Positions 7,175 to 11,243 of a stretch of 11,243 nucleotides of DNA are shown in pieces (position 1 is the stretch's first letter; every line of letters begins with the position of its first letter). A program made the position numbers and the translations under genes. The notes under the pieces are model-generated. The model was not told the DNA's origin. It saw only the letters and a list, made by a program, of their open reading frames with translations, and did no database searches. Origin of the DNA: Acanthaster planci (lineage: Eukaryota > Echinodermata > Asteroidea > Valvatida > Acanthasteridae); NCBI RefSeq assembly GCF_001949145.1, contig NW_019091603.1, forward strand, positions 95,021 to 106,263. Reading direction: 5' to 3'.

Positions 7175-7463
7175 CTACGTTTTTGACACAAGATCATTCA
7201 GCACAGATTTCTTAAATATATCAATAGATGGAGATGATCTTATGTCAAGATTTGAGGTGTTCCATACTGACAAACCTTGAACAAATGCATTATGCTGATA
7301 ACAGTTTGATTTAGACTCTGTAGTTGTCTCATTCCATAGCTGTGGATATCAGAGACTTTTACAATGTGTTCAGATAGATAACTCGGAACAAGATTATTTA
7401 CACAAGGAATCATACATCGTAAAGGAACAGTAAAAGAATGGTATCTGTCAGGGGAGTCAAAGG
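7175..7463 (-). pseudogene. C-terminal fragment of LINE reverse transcriptase ORF
   Basis: The frame reads VNNLVPSYLSEHIVKVSDIH and SYGMRQ. After a frame change near 7290 it continues LSVWNTSNLDIRSS and SPSIDIFKKSVLNDLVSKT to a stop. The pattern 'LP.YL...SYGTRQ...LWN.LP..IR.S.S...FK..L...L' is the usual tail of the pol ORF in Jockey/CR1/L2-type LINEs. The catalytic RT domain is absent because of 5' truncation, and at least one frameshift makes it non-functional. Confidence 0.82.
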
Positions 7464-7464
7464 G

Positions 7465-7850
7465 ATGACATCATCACATGATTTATTTTTGAATTTTCAA
7501 TATCTAATTTTTCACATAGGTTTTGTACACGTTTTTCAACAGCCAGACTTTGGCACTGTGCTTGACCTGACTGCACTGATATTAGGTCCACAGTCTTCAT
7601 CCACCAGCTGGAGAAGCTTCATAAGCAAAACTGCCATAATGCTCCAAGGATGGTCTTAGAAGAAATATGTCATGATGATGTCATCAGATGATTTATTATT
7701 GAAATATGAATATTAAAATTCCTGATTGGTTTTTCAACAGCCAGACTTAGGCAGACACTGTAACCAATCGAACTGACATTATATTAGTGTACACTCTAAG
7801 TGCATCAGCTGGAGAGGTTCTCAAAAGAAAATTAACATTATGACGTCATT
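7465..7850 (+). repeat. Two tandem copies of a ~200-bp unit, plus start of a third
   Basis: Unit 1 (7465-7674) and unit 2 (7675-7838) share, in order: a start with TGACATCATCACATGATTTA / TGATGTCATCAGATGATTTA; GTTTTTCAACAGCCAGACTT, perfectly identical at 7531-7550 and 7729-7748; and CACCAGCTGGAGAAGCTTC against CATCAGCTGGAGAGGTTC (7602-7620, 7803-7820). The offsets are 198-210 bases. A third unit seems to begin at 7839 with ATGACGTCATTA. No coding function is evident. With the copy at 6636-6747 this is an old array interrupted by a LINE. Confidence 0.75.
7841..7848. promoter_or_regulatory. Perfect CRE palindrome TGACGTCA
   Basis: This is a full 8-bp cAMP-response-element palindrome at the start of the partial third repeat unit. 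The corresponding places in the two preceding units hold TGACATCA (7466-7473) and TGATGTCA (7676-7683), one or two changes away. A match of this length can occur by chance. The positional recurrence is what makes it notable. Confidence 0.35.
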
Positions 7851-9329
7851 AGGAGTCACGTATGGTGGCCCTGGAGGGACATCACCAAACATCAATATTG
7901 CCATCAATATTCATAACCAAATTCACGACTCGCTCTCTGGTTGCAAATATTGCCACAAATTTTTTCCAGCAAGCTACATGTACACATGTATGTGGAAACG
8001 AAGTTCTGGTCCGTGCAGTCCAGTGTGGTCCTGCCTCGTCTTTCTATTTATTTTTGGGCAATACAAATACATAGAGCACAAGATACAGAAAATTATGTTA
8101 CAAATAGAAAACAAGCCAGTGGATTACTCAAAAGCGAAGGAAATCACTATACAAAGAGCTTCTAGTCAAGAAGCTGTAACGGCCTCCGTGGCTGCCAGTG
8201 ACTGGTGAATTCATCTCTCTCAACCACCCGAAAAATCTCATTTGAGAAAGATGGTCACTTCCACTTTTGGCTAGACTAGGTGCCAAGCCAGTAATTGGTT
8301 TGGCAACAATTGTTGTCCAAGTGCAATATCATTACGATCTACATGCGCAATAGGTGCTATAATCTACACATAACCCTAACAGTCCAAATCTTCCAATCTA
8401 AATATGATTTTACATACACCCTAAGGGGGTTAATTAAAGGATATTTGTACATGTACCATAAAATGTAGTGCTTCGAAATGAAGTCAAAGATGATACAGTA
8501 GTCAGTACGCATTGTAAGACCTGAGCAACTACAAGCTTTAAGCAGTGTCCTAAATAACAAGGACACGTGTACGTTCAAATTTGTCAATGTCCATCATTCA
8601 CCAACCAATACTGAAAACGATACGACTATACATTTGCAGCTTTTTCGGGTTTGTACTTCACGTTGTGCAAATTTACAAAATTAATTATATGTCAAAATTA
8701 TGTAAAATCAAATAACTTCAGTGATTTGTTTTATTTCGATTCACAACTGACCCATTTGCATTTAATTATGGTTTAGTGTTTCCGGATCTGCTCATATGCC
8801 ATGATGTATTAAGAAGAAACCCCCGTTTAACTAAACATGGATGAATCCTCTTGCATGCATGGCTTTGTGCCACTGGATTTCACTGCAGAAAGTACCACAT
8901 ATGTACTGAGCTGCACGCATATATCTGAATAACAGTGAAGGAATCAGTCAAGTCATTAGATAAGTTGGAACATGGCCAAGCATATTACTTATTTTAGACT
9001 AGAGCTGCACTAATAGATTTCGACTCAAGGTCACACACAAATCATGACTATCTAACGACTTGTCATCAAGTCTAAATTTTGGCCTGCTGGCTCCATAACA
9101 GAAACCTGGAAATCACCATGCCATTTTCTTAACTGCACCAGCATAACATTTCCCCTCAAACATGTACCTCACAAACCACCAGTCTCTTCCAGCAACATCA
9201 TCAGACTGATGGTCAACTTGAATTGTGATTCATGTTACCCTACCCCTAAATGCTGTGACTTGCATTACAAGTAATTCGTGTTACCAACTTTCGGTGCCAG
9301 ATGTATTATCCTAGGCAGGTAACTCAGGG
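7851..9329. other. No gene or mobile element recognised
   Basis: AT-rich sequence with scattered ACATGT sites, a CAACAATTGTTG palindrome near 8303, and short open frames without recognisable motifs (7840-8208 plus, 8357-8587 minus). No tRNA, rRNA or snRNA pattern was seen. Confidence 0.5.
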
Positions 9330-9412
9330 TTATTATTATATTTTGGTTTATTTAACCCTGAAGGAGGTTTATAATTGTCAACCTCAGTTTCCCCTGGGGT
9401 TTTGTAAAGAGA
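9330..9412 (-). mobile_element. 3' tail of a second LINE
   Basis: On the minus strand this reads ...CCCCAGGGGAAACTGAGGTT, a spacer, then CCTCCTTCAGGGTTAAATAAA and an A/T simple tail with AATAATAATAA. A short stem-loop, then GGTTAAAT and a simple repeat, matches the ending of the LINE at 6748-7463. Here the stems are AACCC (9354-9358) with GGGTT (9397-9401), and GAGGTT (9364-9369) with AACCTC (9380-9385). No coding part is left. Confidence 0.5.
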
Positions 9413-9685
9413 TAACTTTTATGTGTAGTGGTGACTCGCGTTACATTGTCACCTTTACCTGATCAATGGGACAGTCCTGAAAAAGGTAGAATGGATAGGG
9501 AATTTGTCATAACATGTAATGGGTAGTAGGCCTCATGAAACTATAGCAACAATTTCACTCAACAAAGAAGAAAATGGGGCTCTCTAAGGGTCATGTATAA
9601 TACCTCTTCTGATGGGTGTAAATTCAATCATTTCATTACATGTATTTCACTGGTGAATTTTCAAGTAAAAAAGTCCTTCCTTACG

Positions 9686-9937
9686 TGGAGTGGGTCAGGT
9701 CTCCTAGTGATATTTACCCCTGCCCAGCCTACATATGCAAATTTCCCAAGTGCCTATTACAATTCGTTGAAAAGACTTGATTATGTATTCCGCCCCTTGA
9801 CCTTCCACAATGCATTGCGGTCCCACCGCCATGTTTGTCCTTTTCAAAGCGGTGAGATCACCGGAGCCAAAGTGGGGAAGGACGGGCGGGAGTGGCTGAG
9901 CAGGGGTAAGTATCACTAGGAGACCTGAGCCACTCCA
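9686..9937. repeat. 44-bp inverted repeat pair (9686-9729 / 9894-9937)
   Basis: Arm 1 begins TGGAGTGGGTCAGGTCTCCT on the plus strand. Arm 2 has the same sequence on the minus strand with three mismatches (41 of 44 identical). The arms enclose 164 bases. Candidates are the right terminal repeat and internal complementary region of the neighbouring DIRS-like element, or a small foldback element. Confidence 0.8.
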
Positions 9938-9990
9938 AGTGGGGAAGTAGTTGCCTGCGTTCACATACCCCTGCCCAGCCTACATATGCA
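9715..9990. repeat. 25-bp perfect direct repeat (9715-9739 / 9966-9990)
   Basis: The sequence starting TACCCCTGCCCAGCCTACAT and ending ATGCA occurs twice in the same orientation, 251 bases apart. The first copy overlaps the inner end of inverted-repeat arm 1; the second lies just beyond arm 2. A nested mix of direct and inverted copies at the 3' side of a tyrosine recombinase gene fits the terminal architecture of DIRS or PAT/Ngaro elements. A shorter repeat, CCAAAGTGGGGAAG (9867-9880) / CCAAGTGGGGAAG (9935-9947), flanks arm 2. Confidence 0.8.
9734..9840. promoter_or_regulatory. Promoter-like motifs inside the inverted repeat
   Basis: ATGCAAAT (about 9735-9742) is an exact octamer (POU-factor) site; the second copy of the direct repeat has ATGCAGAG instead. 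CAATGCATTG (about 9807-9816) is a 10-bp palindrome. ACCGCCATGTTTG (about 9825-9837) resembles YY1 sites seen at animal promoters. Transcription starts of DIRS elements lie in their terminal repeats, so a promoter here is reasonable but unproven. Confidence 0.3.
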
Positions 9991-10094
9991 GAGTGGCACC
10001 GTACCCTGGAGGTTGGTCGGTGATGGGAGTGTAGTTACTAACTAACACAGACAGGCGTCATCCAAGCGAACACTCACCAGAAGAAAGAATTGTC

Positions 10095-11243
10095 TCATGA
10101 GGTATTTACCGTCCAGCCCGGGACACTGCTGGACATTGTCCGGACCACCGAACGCAAGGTCACTGTAGCATGAGCTGTTTTGCTCTGCAGGACATCCGTC
10201 AGATAGCACTCGGTGAAGGTGGAGGGGAATCTCCAGCAAGCCGCCTGACAGATTTTCGCTAGAGGAACTCCTCTGAAGTATGACCAGGACGGGGAGGCAG
10301 CCCGAACATAGTGAGCCCTGATGTGAGATCGGGTCATCTCGTCATGTTGTGCCGACCAGTCTCAGTTCATGAAGATGATGGCTGAAACCATCCATAGGGC
10401 AATAGTGTCATTTGACGCTGGTTGAAATGGTTTTGTCGCAGTGATGAAGAACTGGGAACTAGACTCTCAGTGGCACTTGGTCCTGGCAAGATACATATGC
10501 CACTTGAGCGTGTGAACCGGACACCATTTCTTGTCAGAGTCACCTCCCGAAAGTGAGGTTATGTCAGGAACGAATATGTCAGGAGACCGGAAGGTAGGCG
10601 TCTGATTTTTCGTCAAAAACTTGATGGCTGGGATAAGGCGAACCCCTTGCGGCTCCCAGCAGATGTGACCTTTGGCAATTGATAGAGCATGCAATTCGCT
10701 ACTGTGTCTGCATGTAATGACAACTGCAAGGAAGAATGCTGGTTTGATGCTGAGATGGAGTTAGATACATCAGAGAGCGGCTCGAAGGGGGACCGGCGAG
10801 AACGCGTAACATGCTTCCAAGGACCCAGGATAGAACAGGGCATTTGACGTGAGGATGCTAAACAAACATTCCTGGAAGACGATGGTAGATGGCAGTGTTA
10901 TCAAAGACCATTGATCCATTGCTGATGCCCGAATGAACGGCTGCCAAGGCCGACTGGTAGTTGCGGATGGTGGTAATGTGGAGGCCCGAGTGGAACAGAT
11001 ACATGAGAAAGTCTGCAATGGAACTCACAGGAGCGTCGGTTGGAGAAACACTGTGGTCATCGCACCATCTAGTAATATGTTGTAGTCGGCTGTTGTAAAT
11101 CTTGCGAGTGGATAGTCTTAGACCCCGGGCTGCCATGGACGTAGTGTCTGCAGAAAGGCCTGACACTCTGCAGGATAATTGGATGTCCAGCACGTCAGGT
11201 GAAGACCCTCCGATGCTGGGTGGAGGATCGGACAGTGTCGAAA
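10095..11243 (-). pseudogene. DIRS-like tyrosine recombinase pseudogene (5' part beyond window)
   Basis: This enzyme would integrate the circular DNA copy of the element by site-specific recombination. The N-terminal SAM-like DNA-binding domain is readable at 11193-10858 (LSTRKIYNSRLQHITRWCDD, then FLMYLFHSGLHITTIRNYQS). The frame stops at 10858 and coding moves to other frames (about 10843-10700, then 10694-10467). The last block shows ALSIAKGHICWEPQGVRLIP and WCPVHTLKWHMYLARTK. After stops it continues to RAHYVRAASPSWSYF, GVPLAKIC, CW and STFTECYL. The catalytic set is visible: box-I Arg (about 10707-10709), HxxR (10313-10302), Trp (10235-10233) and nucleophile Tyr (10205-10203). At least two frameshifts and several stops make it non-functional. 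The frame is open to the window edge at 11243. Confidence 0.87.

Larger units (their letters stand above)
6748..7463 (-). mobile_element. 5'-truncated LINE (non-LTR retrotransposon) insertion
   Basis: On the minus strand the segment begins mid-ORF (about 7463), gives the C-terminal tail of a LINE reverse-transcriptase ORF, and stops at 7177-7175. A long T-rich 3' UTR (7174 to about 6820) follows. It ends in a GC-richer hairpin and then GGTTAAATATAAG with AATAATAATAATT, a short simple repeat tail. 5' truncation and a simple-repeat 3' tail are standard for target-primed insertion. The left and right edges abut copies of the surrounding tandem repeat, so the limits are fairly well fixed, although I cannot define target-site duplications. 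Confidence 0.78.
9686..11243 (-). mobile_element. Second DIRS-like element: recombinase plus probable terminal repeat region, truncated by window edge
   Basis: A tyrosine recombinase pseudogene (11243 to 10095) is followed on the same strand by a block of inverted and direct repeats (9990 to 9686). In DIRS1-group elements the recombinase is the last gene, followed by an internal complementary region and the right terminal repeat, so this order is expected. Gag and RT of this copy would lie beyond the right window edge. I cannot tell whether it belongs to the same family as the copy at 1400-3840. Confidence 0.7.

Noticed and set aside
7840-8208. Plus-strand 122-codon frame with CKYCHKF.
   Set aside because: The Cys/His spacing matches no zinc-finger pattern, the start lies in the tandem repeat, and no splice context or homology is seen.
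8837-8932. Plus-strand micro-ORF MDESSCMHGF... with a Kozak-like ATG.
   Set aside because: No hydrophobic segment, signal or motif, and short ORFs with decent ATG context are frequent.
9593-9964. Overlapping plus and minus open frames that both read SGSGLLVI.TPAQP.
   Set aside because: The shared peptide is produced by the inverted repeat arms being read on both strands. It is not evidence of coding.
1-11243. CRISPR array, tRNA or rRNA genes.
   Set aside because: No regularly spaced identical repeats, no tRNA TPsiC-type box with cloverleaf arms, and no rRNA-like sequence were seen on either strand.

Overview
The window looks like nuclear DNA of a marine invertebrate animal. There is no bacterial-style gene packing. 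Coding pieces are short and bounded by splice-like signals. The palindrome ACATGT recurs (near 4311, 5421, 5486, 5675, 7976, 8448, 9637), and retroelement relics of families common in marine invertebrates (DIRS-like, LINE) fill much of the sequence. I cannot name the species; echinoderm, hemichordate, cephalochordate and mollusc all fit.

Layout. 1-1380: no recognisable gene; a small GC-rich repeat cluster at 152-256. 1400-3840 (minus): a decayed DIRS-like retrotransposon, read gag (3838 to 2338), then reverse transcriptase (about 2290 to 1710), then RNase H (about 1705 to 1400), with frameshifts, stops and a deletion that removes the RT catalytic core. 3837-4409 (plus): a 190-codon ORF of unknown nature, perhaps with a ruined SWIM-like zinc motif. 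4780-5110: weak minus-strand gene-start signals (two CCAAT boxes, a CRE half-site and a Kozak ATG). 5939-6038 (minus): one clear host exon of protein O-glucosyltransferase 1 (POGLUT1/Rumi), with good splice sites. 6096-6193: a cluster of near-perfect palindromes. 6219-6314 (minus): a 31-residue membrane micro-ORF ending in a KKXX-type dilysine. 6636-7850: a roughly 200-bp tandem repeat split by a 5'-truncated LINE (6748-7463, minus). 7850-9330: no gene seen. 9330-9412: a second LINE 3' tail. 9686-9990: inverted plus direct repeats that fit the terminal/internal-complementary region of a second DIRS-like element, whose tyrosine recombinase pseudogene fills 10095-11243 (minus) and runs off the window edge.

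The only confident host gene is POGLUT1. Its neighbouring exons are not in the window, so the surrounding sequence is probably its transposon-loaded introns. All recognised mobile elements lie on the same (minus) strand as this exon. Nothing here forms an operon or a multi-gene system. The items most worth a second look are the micro-ORF, the palindrome cluster beside it, and the repeat architecture at 9686-9990.
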